64,000 nucleotides of DNA from Neoroseomonas alkaliterrae (GTDB lineage: Bacteria; Pseudomonadota; Alphaproteobacteria; Acetobacterales; Acetobacteraceae): assembly GCF_014199195.1 (NCBI RefSeq), contig NZ_JACIJE010000001.1, forward strand, positions 1-64,000. Direction: 5' to 3'. Positions 28,759 through 37,424 of this stretch are shown one piece after another. The position numbers and the translations under genes are program-made. The notes under the pieces are model-generated. The model worked only from the letters and a program-made list of their open reading frames with translations. It was not told the DNA's origin and did no database searches. Position 1 is the stretch's first letter; every line of letters starts with the position of its first letter.

Positions 28759-29760
28759 ATGCTGCGCGTGTTCCTGGCGCATACGCCGGAGATGTTCGAG
28801 GGCTACTACGGCGCGCGCGCCCTCGCGGCGCTGCGGCAGCATGCGGAGGTGGTGCGCAACCCCGGAGCCGCGGTGCTGGCCGGCGCCGCGCTGGCCGAGG
28901 CCGCGCGCGGCTGCGAGGCCATCGTCGCCGACCGTGCGACCCCCGGCACCGCCGAGACCTTCGCCGCCGCCCCCGACCTCGTGGCCTTCCTGCGCGTCGC
29001 GGTGGACATCAGCACCATCGACGTCGCGGCCGCGAGCGCCGCCGGCGTGCTCGTCACCCGCGCCACGCCGGGCTTCGTGGACAGCGTGACGGAACTTGCC
29101 CTCGGCTTCATGGTGGACCTCGCGCGCGGCGTCTCCGGGCATGTGCAGGCCTATCGCCGCGGCGAGGAACCGCAGGGCCGCATGGGCCTGCAGCTCGGCG
29201 CGGCGACGCTCGGCATCGTCGGCTACGGGCGCATCGGGCGGCGGCTGGCCGAGGTGGCGCTCGCGCTCGGCATGCGCGTGCTGGTGAGCGACCCCGTCGC
29301 CAGGGCCGAGGACCCGCGCATCGTCCAGGCGGGTTTCGAGGATGTGCTCGCCGCCTCCGACATCGTCGTCTGCCTCGCCATCTCGGATGCCGGCACGCGC
29401 GACCTGTTCGGCGCATCGGCCTTCGCGCGGATGAAGCGGGGCGCGCGCTTCATCAACCTCTCGCGCGGGGAACTGGTGGACGAGGCGGCGCTTGCCGCGG
29501 CGCTGGACAGCGGGCATCTCGCCGGCGCGGCGATGGATGTCGGGCGCGCGCCGGACCAGCGGCCCTCACCCTTCCTCGCGCAGCGGGCCGATGTTGTGGC
29601 GACGCCGCACGTCGGCGGCATGACGCCTGAGGCCATGGAGCACCAGGCGATGGACACGGTGCGCCAGGTGGCCGCGCTGGCGCGGGGCGAGATGCCGGAG
29701 AACGCGGTCAATGCCGCGGCGGCGCATCGCCTCGCGCGGATCGGGGTGCGCTGGCCGTGA
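28759..29760 (+). CDS. D-2-hydroxyacid dehydrogenase family protein
   Basis: NAD(P)-binding oxidoreductase of 333 aa with the phosphoglycerate/D-lactate dehydrogenase fold. The Rossmann motif is GIVGYGRIGRRLAE (152-165), the catalytic arginine is R236 in NLSRGELVDEAAL and the histidine is H284 in TPHVGGMTPE. The usual acidic partner in the DVxxxEP motif is not found; the segment reads DVGRAPDQRP (260-269). This may shift the proton relay to D266 or reflect another reaction. First gene of a three-gene operon with GTGA overlaps to the next two; 55 bp after DUF2585. Confidence 0.85.
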   Translation: MLRVFLAHTPEMFEGYYGARALAALRQHAEVVRNPGAAVLAGAALAEAARGCEAIVADRATPGTAETFAAAPDLVAFLRVAVDISTIDVAAASAAGVLVTRATPGFVDSVTELALGFMVDLARGVSGHVQAYRRGEEPQGRMGLQLGAATLGIVGYGRIGRRLAEVALALGMRVLVSDPVARAEDPRIVQAGFEDVLAASDIVVCLAISDAGTRDLFGASAFARMKRGARFINLSRGELVDEAALAAALDSGHLAGAAMDVGRAPDQRPSPFLAQRADVVATPHVGGMTPEAMEHQAMDTVRQVAALARGEMPENAVNAAAAHRLARIGVRWP

Positions 29761-30776
29761 TAGGTGTCGGCATCATCGGGCTGGGGCTGGCGGTCAAGCC
29801 GCATGCGCTGGCGCTGCGCGAACTCGAACAGGCGGGGGTGGCGCGCGTCATCGGCGGTCATGCGCCCTCGGCCGAGCGCCGCGCCGCCTTCGCCGCGGCC
29901 TGGGGCTGGCCGGTCTTCGATTCGGCAGCGGCGCTGCTGGCGCAGCCCGGTCTCGATCTGGTGCTGATCCTGACGCCGCCGCGCACCCATCTGCCGCTCG
30001 CTGAACAGGCGCTGGCGGCGGGCAGGCACATCCTGGTGGAGAAGCCGGTCGAATGGGACGCGGCGCGCGCCGAGGCGCTGGTGCAGGCCGCGCGCCGCGC
30101 GGGCCGCCGCGCCGGCGTGGTGTTCCAGCACCGCTTCCGCCCCGCCGCGCTGCGCCTGAAGCAGGCGATCGCGGAAGGTGCGCTGGGCGAGATCCTCTCC
30201 GCCTCCGCCTCCATCCGCTGGTGGCGCGACGAGGCGTATTTCGCGACGCCGGGGCGGGGGATGAAGGCGCGCGACGGCGGCGGCGTGCTGCTGACCCAGG
30301 CGATCCACAGCATCGACCTGCTGCTGCATCTGGCTGGGCCGGTGGCGGGCGTGCGCGGCATCGCGCGCACCTCCCCGCTGCGGGCGATCGACACCGAGGA
30401 CATCGCCGCCGCCGCGCTGCGCTTCGCCAGCGGCGCGATCGGGGCGGTGGATGCGACGACGGTGGCGCGACCGGGCTTCCCTGAACGGATCGAGATCGCC
30501 GGCACCCGAGGCAGCGCGGTGCTGGCCGCCGAGCGGCTGGAACTGCACCTCGCCGGCGCGCCGGCCGAGGTGCTCGACCGCGGCAGCGCCGGCGGCGGCG
30601 GCGCCGATCCGATGGCCTTCGACCATGGCCCGCACCGAGCGATGATCGCCGAGATGCTGGATGCCATCGCGCAGGGCCGCGACCCCGCGAACGACATCGC
30701 CACCGGCCTGCCGGTGCAGCGGCTGATCGAGGCTTGGCTCGCGAGCAGCGCAAGCGGGCGGGAGGAAACGCCGTGA
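29757..30776 (+). CDS. Gfo/Idh/MocA-family oxidoreductase
   Basis: NAD(P)-dependent sugar or cyclitol dehydrogenase-like protein of 339 aa. The N-terminal Rossmann fold (VGIIGLGLAVKPHALAL) is followed by the catalytic-lysine motif ILVEKPVEWD (about 93-102) and a C-terminal beta-sheet domain with GGGVLLTQAIHSIDLLL, whose histidine is typical. Start is GTG at 29757, overlapping the stop of the dehydrogenase upstream (GTGA). The substrate is unknown, but the family oxidises hydroxyls of sugars, inositols and sugar acids. Confidence 0.88.
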   Translation: MIGVGIIGLGLAVKPHALALRELEQAGVARVIGGHAPSAERRAAFAAAWGWPVFDSAAALLAQPGLDLVLILTPPRTHLPLAEQALAAGRHILVEKPVEWDAARAEALVQAARRAGRRAGVVFQHRFRPAALRLKQAIAEGALGEILSASASIRWWRDEAYFATPGRGMKARDGGGVLLTQAIHSIDLLLHLAGPVAGVRGIARTSPLRAIDTEDIAAAALRFASGAIGAVDATTVARPGFPERIEIAGTRGSAVLAAERLELHLAGAPAEVLDRGSAGGGGADPMAFDHGPHRAMIAEMLDAIAQGRDPANDIATGLPVQRLIEAWLASSASGREETP

Positions 30777-31549
30777 GCATCTCCGGCAGGACGCGGCTCT
30801 TCGCCATCCTCGGCGACCCGGTTTCGGTGGTGCGGAGTCCGGGATGGTGGAATGCGCTCTTCGCGCGCGCCGGCCGCGATGCGGTCTTCGTGCCGATGCA
30901 GGTCGGCGCGGCCGATCTTCCGCGCGCCTGGGCAGGGCTGCGCGCGATCGGCAATCTCGACGGTCTGGTGCTGACCATGCCGCACAAGCAGGCCGCGGTG
31001 CCGCTGGTCGATGTGCTGGGCGGATCGGCCAGGCTGACAGGCGCGGTGAACACGGTGCGGCGCCTGCCCGACGGCGGCTGGGAAGGCGAGATGTTCGACG
31101 GCGAGGGCTTCGTCGCCGGGCTGCGCGCGCGCGGCATCACGCCGGAAGGGCGGCATGTGCGACAGAAGGGCTGCGGCGGCGCTGGGCGCGCGATCGCCTT
31201 CGCCCTGGCCCGCGCCGGGGTGGCCTCGCTTGCGCTAGAGGATGCCGCGCCGGATCGCGCGGCATCGCTCGCGGCCGAGGTCGCCGCGACCTTCCCCGCC
31301 GTCGCGCGCGGGGGCGAGCCCGACCTGCTGGTGAACGCGACGCCGCTCGGCCTTTCGGTCAACGACCCGCTGCCATTCGATCCCGCGACGCTCTCCCCGC
31401 GCGTCTCGGTGGCGGATGTGATCCCGAACCCGGAGGTCACGCCGCTGATCGCCGCGGCGCGCGCGGCAGGCTGCGCCACCGCGACCGGCCGCGACATGTT
31501 CGAGGGCCAGGCGCGGCTCGCGGCTGCCTATTTCGGCATCGGGGCCTGA
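30773..31549 (+). CDS. shikimate dehydrogenase-like protein (AroE/YdiB type)
   Basis: Protein of 258 aa with the AroE architecture. Substrate domain: GLVLTMPHK with the catalytic lysine K72, NTVRR, and D109 in the MFDGEGF segment that replaces NTDxxGF. The cofactor domain is odd: the first strand before the glycine loop reads VRQKGCGGAGRA (129-140) instead of a hydrophobic VLVLGAGGAARA. NATPLGL and a C-terminal GRDMFEGQA follow normally. GTG start at 30773 overlaps the upstream stop. It probably acts on a cyclic hydroxy-acid or quinate-like compound of the local pathway rather than in aromatic biosynthesis. It overlaps the convergent tctA end by 22 bases. Confidence 0.8.
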   Translation: MSISGRTRLFAILGDPVSVVRSPGWWNALFARAGRDAVFVPMQVGAADLPRAWAGLRAIGNLDGLVLTMPHKQAAVPLVDVLGGSARLTGAVNTVRRLPDGGWEGEMFDGEGFVAGLRARGITPEGRHVRQKGCGGAGRAIAFALARAGVASLALEDAAPDRAASLAAEVAATFPAVARGGEPDLLVNATPLGLSVNDPLPFDPATLSPRVSVADVIPNPEVTPLIAAARAAGCATATGRDMFEGQARLAAAYFGIGA

Positions 31550-33033
31550 CGCCGCCGTAACAGCGCACCCACGCCAGGGACAGACCACAGCGCCGCGGCA
31601 AGCGTCAGCGCGCAGAGCACCATGCTGATCGGCCGCGTGAAGAAGGGCGTGATGTCGCCGCCCGACAGCACCAGGCCGCGCAGCAGGTTCTTGTCGAGCA
31701 GGTCGCCGAGCACGATGCCGAGGACCAGCGGCGCCATCGGGAAGCGCAGCTCGCGCAGCACGAAGCCGACCAGGCCTGCGCCCAGCATCACCCAGATGTC
31801 GAACAGCCGCGAGGTGATGGCGAAGGCGCCCACGGTGCACAGCACGAAGACCACCGGCATCAGGCGTTCGCGCGGAATGAGCAGGATCCACAGCAGCGGC
31901 CGCACCAGCACGAGGCCGTAGAACAGCTTCACGACATCGGCGACGATCAGCATGGCGACGATCTGGTAGATGAACTCGGGCGCCGTGATCGCGAGCATCG
32001 GTCCCGGGTTGAGCCCGTGGATCATCATCGCCGCCATCAGCACCGCCGCCGGCGCCGAGCCCGGCACCGCGAGCGTCAGCACCGGGATGATGGCGCCGGG
32101 CACGCAGGCGCTTTCGCCCGTCTCGGCGGCCATCAGGCCCTCGATGCTGCCCTTGCCGAACTTCTCGCGCTCGGCGCTGGCGCGCTTGGCGGCGGCGTAG
32201 GAGGTCCAGGCGGCGATGTCCTCGCCTAGCCCCGGCATGGCGCCGATGAAGGTGCCGAGCGCGCCGGAGCGCAGGATGGTGCGCCAATAGGTCGTGACGT
32301 CGCGGATGCGCGGGATGACGGAATCGATCTTCGAGGAGACCGCGCGCACCGCCGGCCCGCGCATCGCGGAGAGCACCTCCGCCACCCCGAAGACGCCCAC
32401 CAGCACCGGCAGCAGCCCGAGCCCGCCCGCGAGGTCCGCATTGCCGTAGGCGAAGCGCGCATAGGCGTGGTTCGCCTCCTGCCCGATGGTCGCCACGAAC
32501 AGCCCGAGGAAGCCCGCGATGTAGCCCTTGAGCGGATCCCCACCCGAGAGCGAGCCGGCGATCACGATGCCGAACAGCGCGACCCAGGCCATCTCGTAGG
32601 AGCCGAACTGCAGCGCGAACTCGCCGAAGCTCGGCGCGAAGAGGGCGAGCATCAGCGCGCCGAACAGCGTGCCGAGCCACGAGCCCGCGGTGGAGATGCC
32701 CATCGCGCGCCCCGCAAGCCCCTGCCGCGCCAGCGGGAACCCGTCGAGCGTGGAGGCCGCGGAGGCCGGCGTGCCCGGGATGTTGAGCAGGATGGCGCTG
32801 CGCGAGCCGCCGTAGATCGCGCCGACATAGACGCAGACCAGCACCAGCATCGCGACATCCGAGCCCAGGCCGAAGGTCAGCGTGGTCAGCAGCGCGACGC
32901 CCATGGTCGCCGTCAGGCCGGGCAGCGCGCCGATGACGATGCCGATCAGCGTCGCCCACAGCGCGTGGAAGGCGGCGCCGCCCGAGAACACATGGCCGAA
33001 CCCGCCGGCCAGCATGGACAAGGCGTCGGTCAC
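31528..33033 (-). CDS. tctA: tripartite tricarboxylate transporter, large membrane subunit
   Basis: Integral membrane protein of 501 aa, the substrate channel of a TTT (Tct) carrier. It has about 12 hydrophobic segments and the family signature ALWATLIGIVIGALPGLT near the start and IYGGSRSAILLNIPGTP (about residues 70-90), with a second PG-containing repeat (IGAMPGLGEDIAAW). Start is GTG at 33033, overlapping the tctB stop (GTGA). Last gene of tctC-tctB-tctA. The far end runs 22 bases into the convergent aroE-like gene. Confidence 0.93.
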   Translation of the reverse strand: MTDALSMLAGGFGHVFSGGAAFHALWATLIGIVIGALPGLTATMGVALLTTLTFGLGSDVAMLVLVCVYVGAIYGGSRSAILLNIPGTPASAASTLDGFPLARQGLAGRAMGISTAGSWLGTLFGALMLALFAPSFGEFALQFGSYEMAWVALFGIVIAGSLSGGDPLKGYIAGFLGLFVATIGQEANHAYARFAYGNADLAGGLGLLPVLVGVFGVAEVLSAMRGPAVRAVSSKIDSVIPRIRDVTTYWRTILRSGALGTFIGAMPGLGEDIAAWTSYAAAKRASAEREKFGKGSIEGLMAAETGESACVPGAIIPVLTLAVPGSAPAAVLMAAMMIHGLNPGPMLAITAPEFIYQIVAMLIVADVVKLFYGLVLVRPLLWILLIPRERLMPVVFVLCTVGAFAITSRLFDIWVMLGAGLVGFVLRELRFPMAPLVLGIVLGDLLDKNLLRGLVLSGGDITPFFTRPISMVLCALTLAAALWSVPGVGALLRRRQAPMPK

Positions 33034-33560
33034 GGCAGGCGCAGCAGGAACAGCTTCTCGAAGACGAGCGTGACGGCGAGCCCGGTACCGAGGCCGATCA
33101 GCGCAGCCTCCAGGATCCGGCGCGCCCGCCGCTCGGGGCCGCGGTTCCATTCGAAGGCGGCTGTGAAGGCGAAGACGAAGAGGGCCGAGGCCAGCCAGAA
33201 CGGCACGCGCCCGACCAGCACGCCCGCATAGAGCACGCCCAGGGCCGCGGCGAGCAGCAGGCGCCGCCCCTCGCCCGCACCGCGCCGCGCCGCGCCGCCG
33301 GCCGACCAGCCGCCGCGCCGGATGGCGCGCAGCCCGAGCAGCAGCGACAGCGCGGCGATCATCACGCCATAGAAGCCGGGCACGATGCCGGGCGCCGTCA
33401 GCCCCGTGCCGGACTGCTCGACGAAGCGCGGCATCGCCAGGGACTGCTGGACGATGGCGACACCCAGCGCGAACAGCACCGCAGCGGTGACGAGGTCCGC
33501 GCGCGGCGAGGCGGGCGCGCGTTCCCCGGCGAAGGGGGACGCGGCCTCGGCCTCGCTCAA
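33030..33560 (-). CDS. tctB: tripartite tricarboxylate transporter, small membrane subunit
   Basis: Protein of about 176 aa with four hydrophobic segments, the TctB partner. The hallmark TAPGIVPGFYGVMIA lies near the first pair of helices. The start is uncertain: TTG at 33560 overlaps the tctC stop (TTGA) and gives a normal length, while an ATG at 33647 would lie 90 bases inside tctC. Middle gene of the Tct operon. Confidence 0.82.
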   Translation of the reverse strand: MSEAEAASPFAGERAPASPRADLVTAAVLFALGVAIVQQSLAMPRFVEQSGTGLTAPGIVPGFYGVMIAALSLLLGLRAIRRGGWSAGGAARRGAGEGRRLLLAAALGVLYAGVLVGRVPFWLASALFVFAFTAAFEWNRGPERRARRILEAALIGLGTGLAVTLVFEKLFLLRLP

Positions 33561-34576
33561 AGGCGCTGGATCCCGAGCGTGTCGGGCGAGACGCGCGCCT
33601 TGCCGCCGTCGAAGTAGAGCCAGGCGGTCTGGCGCACCATCTTCCACGCCTCGTCATGCGCTTGCTGGCCATGCAGCGGCGTGAACAGCGCCGCGCGCGC
33701 ATTGGCGTAGTCCTTAAGGCGCTGGGAGTTCGCGATGGTGCTGGTCCAGAGCTGGGTCATGGTCGCGACCACGTTCTGCGGCACGCCCTTCGGCGCCCAG
33801 ATGCCGAAGTAGTTCAGCGGCGCGGGAATGCCCGGGATCCAGCGCCGCACCGAGGGGATCTCGATCGCCGGCACGTTGCCCTGCGCGGCCAGCGTAACCG
33901 GGTTCTCCGCCTGCACCGCCAGCGGGATCAGCCGGCGCGCGCGGATCATCTCCGCCGCCTCCACCAGCAGCACGGCGCCGAGCGGCGTCTCGCCGCTCAC
34001 GGTCGCGATCATCGCGGGGTTGCCGCCGTCATAGGTGGCGTGGCGGTATTGCAGCTGCGTCGCGGCGCGCAGCGCCTCCATCATGTTGTGCCCGGCCGAG
34101 GAGACGCCCGCGGTGGCGACGCCGATGCCCTGGCCGCGCGACTTCAGCGCCTCCAGCGCCGCGCCGAAGTCGCGGAAGCCCGACTGCGGGTTCGCGACCA
34201 GGATGTTCACATTGGCCACGGCGAAGAAGAGGTGCCAGTCGCTCAGCTGCGTGTCGAGCAGGCCAAGCACCTTGTAGCAGCCGACATCCACCGCCGCGCC
34301 CGCGGCCCAGGTCAGCCCGTCCCGCGCCGCCTCCATCGCGTTGCGCGTGCCGATCGAGCCCGAGGCGCCGGGCTGGTTCACCACCACGACGCGCTGGCCG
34401 AGCGGGCCTTCGAGCTCGGCCGCGACGATGCGCGCCATCTGGTCGGTCGAGCCGCCGGCGGCCCAGGGCACGATGATGGTGACGGGGCGCTCGGGCCGCC
34501 ATGTGCCCTGCGCGCGCAAGGTTGCGGGCGCCGCGAGCCCCGCGGCGGTGGCGAGGAGAATGTGCCTGCGCAGCAT
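33557..34576 (-). CDS. tctC: tripartite tricarboxylate transporter, binding protein TctC
   Basis: Periplasmic Bug-family receptor of 339 aa with a signal peptide (MLRRHILLATAAGLAAPATLRA) and the WRPERPVTIIVPWAAGGSTDQ ligand-loop region split across residues 24-45. A mid-protein YATYDGGNPAMIATVSGETPLG-type segment is also typical. Starts considered are ATG at 34576 (chosen for the signal peptide) and ATG at 34597. First gene of tctCBA. The carboxylate it binds is unknown; neighbouring catabolic genes suggest a hydroxylated acid. Confidence 0.9.
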   Translation of the reverse strand: MLRRHILLATAAGLAAPATLRAQGTWRPERPVTIIVPWAAGGSTDQMARIVAAELEGPLGQRVVVVNQPGASGSIGTRNAMEAARDGLTWAAGAAVDVGCYKVLGLLDTQLSDWHLFFAVANVNILVANPQSGFRDFGAALEALKSRGQGIGVATAGVSSAGHNMMEALRAATQLQYRHATYDGGNPAMIATVSGETPLGAVLLVEAAEMIRARRLIPLAVQAENPVTLAAQGNVPAIEIPSVRRWIPGIPAPLNYFGIWAPKGVPQNVVATMTQLWTSTIANSQRLKDYANARAALFTPLHGQQAHDEAWKMVRQTAWLYFDGGKARVSPDTLGIQRL

Positions 34577-34695
34577 GTCCTTGGACCCTTCCCTCATCTG
34601 CATGCCGCGTGCATCGCGGCATCGCGCCTCGGTAACCCGGCGGTTACCCGGCATCGTGCTGCCGTCCTTCCGCCGCCGTCAAGCGCGCGGCGGTG

Positions 34696-35511
34696 TCAGC
34701 CGAACTCGGGCCCGGCGACGGCGGCGAGCAGCGCGGGATCGCCGGGCGTGTCCGCGCCCAGGGCCATGCGGGTGAAGGGGCGCTGGGCCCGCCCGCCATG
34801 CACCGCGAGCCATTCCGCGAGGCCGAGGCGCGCATCGGGCAGGTCCAGCACCACCGTTCCCGGCAGGGCGGCACGTCCGGCGGCGATCAGCGCGCGGGCG
34901 GTGCCTTCGCCCGCCGCCACGACAGGCCCGATCTGCGGGCCGCGCGCGCCGTCGCGGGCGAGCGCGAAGCCCGAACCATCCTCGGCGACGAAGGCCGCGC
35001 GCGGCATGCGCGCGGCGAAGTCGCGCAGCAGCGCCTCGCGCGGCGCGCCGAAGGCCGCGGCGTCGAGCGCCAGCACGGCGGGCCAGTCCGCCTCGCGCAT
35101 CGGCCGCACGCCGGCACCGGCCGCGAGGCCCTCCGGCAGCGCCCATCGCGCGAAGCCCCAGAGGTCGCGGAAGCCGAGCCGGCGATACACCTCCCGCCCT
35201 GCCGGCGTGGCGTCCAGCGCGGCGCAGCGCATGCCGCGCAGCGCCTTGACCGCCCAGCGCATGAGCGCCGTCGCATGGCCGCGGCGCCGCATGTCCGGCC
35301 GCACCAGCACCATCGAGATCCAGGCGAGGTCCGGCCCGTAGCGGATCACGGCCGCCGTCGCGGCCAGCGCCTCCTGCCCGTCGTCCAGCGCGCGGCCCTC
35401 GCCCCCGGCGAGGAACAGCGCCCAGTCGCGCTCCACCTGGTTCCAGCCGACGAGGCGCGAGAGTGCCGCGCCGCGCGGCAGGTCGGCGGGCGAGAGCGTT
35501 CGCATCTCCAT
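34696..35511 (-). CDS. GNAT N-acetyltransferase with second C-terminal domain
   Basis: Protein of 271 aa. The N-terminal half is a GNAT domain: the acetyl-CoA loop MRRRGHATALMRWAV (about residues 73-87) follows the strand LAWISMVLVRPD. After about residue 130 a second, smaller domain begins at VRPMREADWPAVLALD, like the Acetyltransf_18-type tail of YitI-like proteins. Acceptor unknown. The start is ATG at 35511, with ATG at 35505 as alternative. It lies 119 bp upstream of tctC on the same strand and is divergent from the Gfo/Idh/MocA gene at 35587. Confidence 0.78.
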   Translation of the reverse strand: MEMRTLSPADLPRGAALSRLVGWNQVERDWALFLAGGEGRALDDGQEALAATAAVIRYGPDLAWISMVLVRPDMRRRGHATALMRWAVKALRGMRCAALDATPAGREVYRRLGFRDLWGFARWALPEGLAAGAGVRPMREADWPAVLALDAAAFGAPREALLRDFAARMPRAAFVAEDGSGFALARDGARGPQIGPVVAAGEGTARALIAAGRAALPGTVVLDLPDARLGLAEWLAVHGGRAQRPFTRMALGADTPGDPALLAAVAGPEFG

Positions 35512-35586
35512 CCGGCGATGCGACGCCGCCGCGTGCAGGCCGTCAAGCGCTTGACGCGCGCGCCGCGCCGCCGCCCACTCGCGCGC

Positions 35587-36603
35587 ATGGCGATGCCGCG
35601 CATCCTGCTGATCGGCTGTGGCGCCTTCGGGCGCGTGCACGCGGCTGCGCTGCGCCGCCTGGAGGCGCCAGCGCAGGCCTTCGACCCCGACGCGGCGGCG
35701 GCGGAGGCCACGGGGCTGCCAATCGCGCCGACGCTCGCCGAAGGGCTTGCCGCCTGCGATGCCGCCATCGTCGCGACGCCGGTGCCGACGCATGTCCCGC
35801 TCGCCAGCACGGTGCTCGCCGCGGGGTGCGATCTCTTCCTCGAGAAGCCGGCCACCGAGACGGCCGCCGAGGCCGCCGCCCTCGCGTCGCTGGCGGAACG
35901 CGGCGGACGCATCGCGCAGGTCGGCCTCTATTTCCGCTTCCATCCCAAGGCGGTTGCGCTGCGACGGATGGTGGCGGCGGGCGAGTTCGGACACCTGCAC
36001 TACCTCGCGGCGCGCTTCTCGGGGCTGAAGCGGGCGCGCGGCGACTCTGGCGCGCTGCTCAACGACGCGGTGCATTTCGCCGATCTGCTGCCCTGGATCG
36101 CCGGCGAGGCGCCGGCGCGCGTGTTTGCGACGCTGGCCGACCCGCTCGGCCGCGGGCGGGAGGATCTCGCGGTGATCCAGATGATGTTCCCCTCTGGCCT
36201 CACGGCGCTGATCGAGGCCGGCTGCGTGCTGCCCGGGCGCTGGCCGGATGCGGTGGTGCCGGGGGCGGAGACGCGCAAGGAAATCGTCGTCGCCGGCCGC
36301 GCCGCGCTCGCCGAGGTGGATTTCGCCGCCGAGACCTTCGCGCTGCGGCGCGGCGCGCATGAGCCGGCCGAGCAGGGCGCCTGGCTGCCGCGGCACGGGC
36401 CGCGCGAGGATCCCGGCATCGCCGCCGCGGACCCGGTGACGGTGGTTGCCGCGGAACTCGCCGCCTTCATCGAGGCGGTGCGCGACCGGCGCCCGCCCGA
36501 GGCGGGGCTGCGCACCGGCGCGCTGGCCCCGGCGCGCATCCTGGACGCGGCGCGGCGTTCCGCGCTTGAAGGGCGCGTGGTCGCGCTCGAGGAGATCGCC
36601 TGA
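35587..36603 (+). CDS. Gfo/Idh/MocA-family oxidoreductase (second copy)
   Basis: Oxidoreductase of 338 aa, only distantly like the one at 29757. The Rossmann motif RILLIGCGAFGRVHAAAL (about 5-22) and the lysine motif LFLEKPATET (about 83-92) are clear. The C-terminal domain has GALLNDAVHFADLLPW with the histidine. Start ATG at 35587, with ATG at 35593 as alternative. First gene of a plus-strand operon with a TIM-barrel isomerase (TGATG overlap), an enolase-superfamily enzyme and a lactonase, suggesting that it oxidises a sugar or sugar acid. Confidence 0.88.
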   Translation: MAMPRILLIGCGAFGRVHAAALRRLEAPAQAFDPDAAAAEATGLPIAPTLAEGLAACDAAIVATPVPTHVPLASTVLAAGCDLFLEKPATETAAEAAALASLAERGGRIAQVGLYFRFHPKAVALRRMVAAGEFGHLHYLAARFSGLKRARGDSGALLNDAVHFADLLPWIAGEAPARVFATLADPLGRGREDLAVIQMMFPSGLTALIEAGCVLPGRWPDAVVPGAETRKEIVVAGRAALAEVDFAAETFALRRGAHEPAEQGAWLPRHGPREDPGIAAADPVTVVAAELAAFIEAVRDRRPPEAGLRTGALAPARILDAARRSALEGRVVALEEIA

Positions 36604-37424
36604 TGCGCATCAGCCTGTGCAACGAGGTCGTGCGCGGCCTCGACTTCGCCGCGCAATGCGCGCTGGCGGCCGGGCTCGGCTATGACGGGCTGGAGGTCGC
36701 GCCCTTCACGCTCGATGCCGAGGCGCCGCACCTGCTTCCCGCCGCGCGGCGCGCGGCGCTGCGCCGCGCCGCGGCCGATGCGGGCATCGCGATCACCTCG
36801 CTGCACTGGCTGCTCGTCGCGCCGGCGGGCCTTTCCATCACCACGCCGGATCCGTCGCTGCGCGCGCGCACGCTCGACGTCATGGAGCGGCTGGTGGCTC
36901 TGGCCGCGGATCTCGGCGCGACGCTGCTCGTGCACGGCTCGCCGGGGCAGCGGCGCGTCGCGGGCGAGGGCGACGCGGCGCGGGCCGAGGAGGCGATGGC
37001 GCGCGCGGGCGAATGGGCGGCGGCCCACGGCGTGACCTATTGCCTGGAGCCGCTCGATGCCGGGCAGACGAACTGGTGCACGACGGTCGCGGAGGCAGCG
37101 GCGATCGTCGCGCGCATCGGCAACCCGGCGCTGCGCACCATGCTCGACACCTGCGCGGCCGGCAATGGCGAGAGCGACACCGTCGTCGCGCTGCTCGAAC
37201 GCTTCGTGCCGGGCGGCATGATCGCGCATGTGCATCTCAACGACCGCAACAAGCGCGCGCCCGGCCAGGGCGGCGACCGCTTCGGCCCGGTGCTCGATGC
37301 GCTGCGGCGGACCGGGTATGCCGGGTTCGCCGCCGTCGAGCCCTTCGAATACGTCCCCGATGGCCCGACCAGCGCCGCGCGCGCCATCGGCTATCTCCGC
37401 GCGCTCGAGGAAGGACACGCATGA
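36603..37424 (+). CDS. sugar phosphate isomerase/epimerase (AP-endonuclease-2 TIM barrel)
   Basis: TIM-barrel protein of 273 aa of the xylose-isomerase-like superfamily. Metal-binding acids are visible in CLEPLDAGQTNW (E near 149), MLDTCAAG (D near 181), the HVHLND block near 205-212, and AVEPFEY near the end. These enzymes isomerise or epimerise keto-sugars or dehydrate keto-inositols. It is coupled at both ends: TGATG with the oxidoreductase upstream and ATGA with the enolase-superfamily gene downstream. Confidence 0.85.
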   Translation: MRISLCNEVVRGLDFAAQCALAAGLGYDGLEVAPFTLDAEAPHLLPAARRAALRRAAADAGIAITSLHWLLVAPAGLSITTPDPSLRARTLDVMERLVALAADLGATLLVHGSPGQRRVAGEGDAARAEEAMARAGEWAAAHGVTYCLEPLDAGQTNWCTTVAEAAAIVARIGNPALRTMLDTCAAGNGESDTVVALLERFVPGGMIAHVHLNDRNKRAPGQGGDRFGPVLDALRRTGYAGFAAVEPFEYVPDGPTSAARAIGYLRALEEGHA

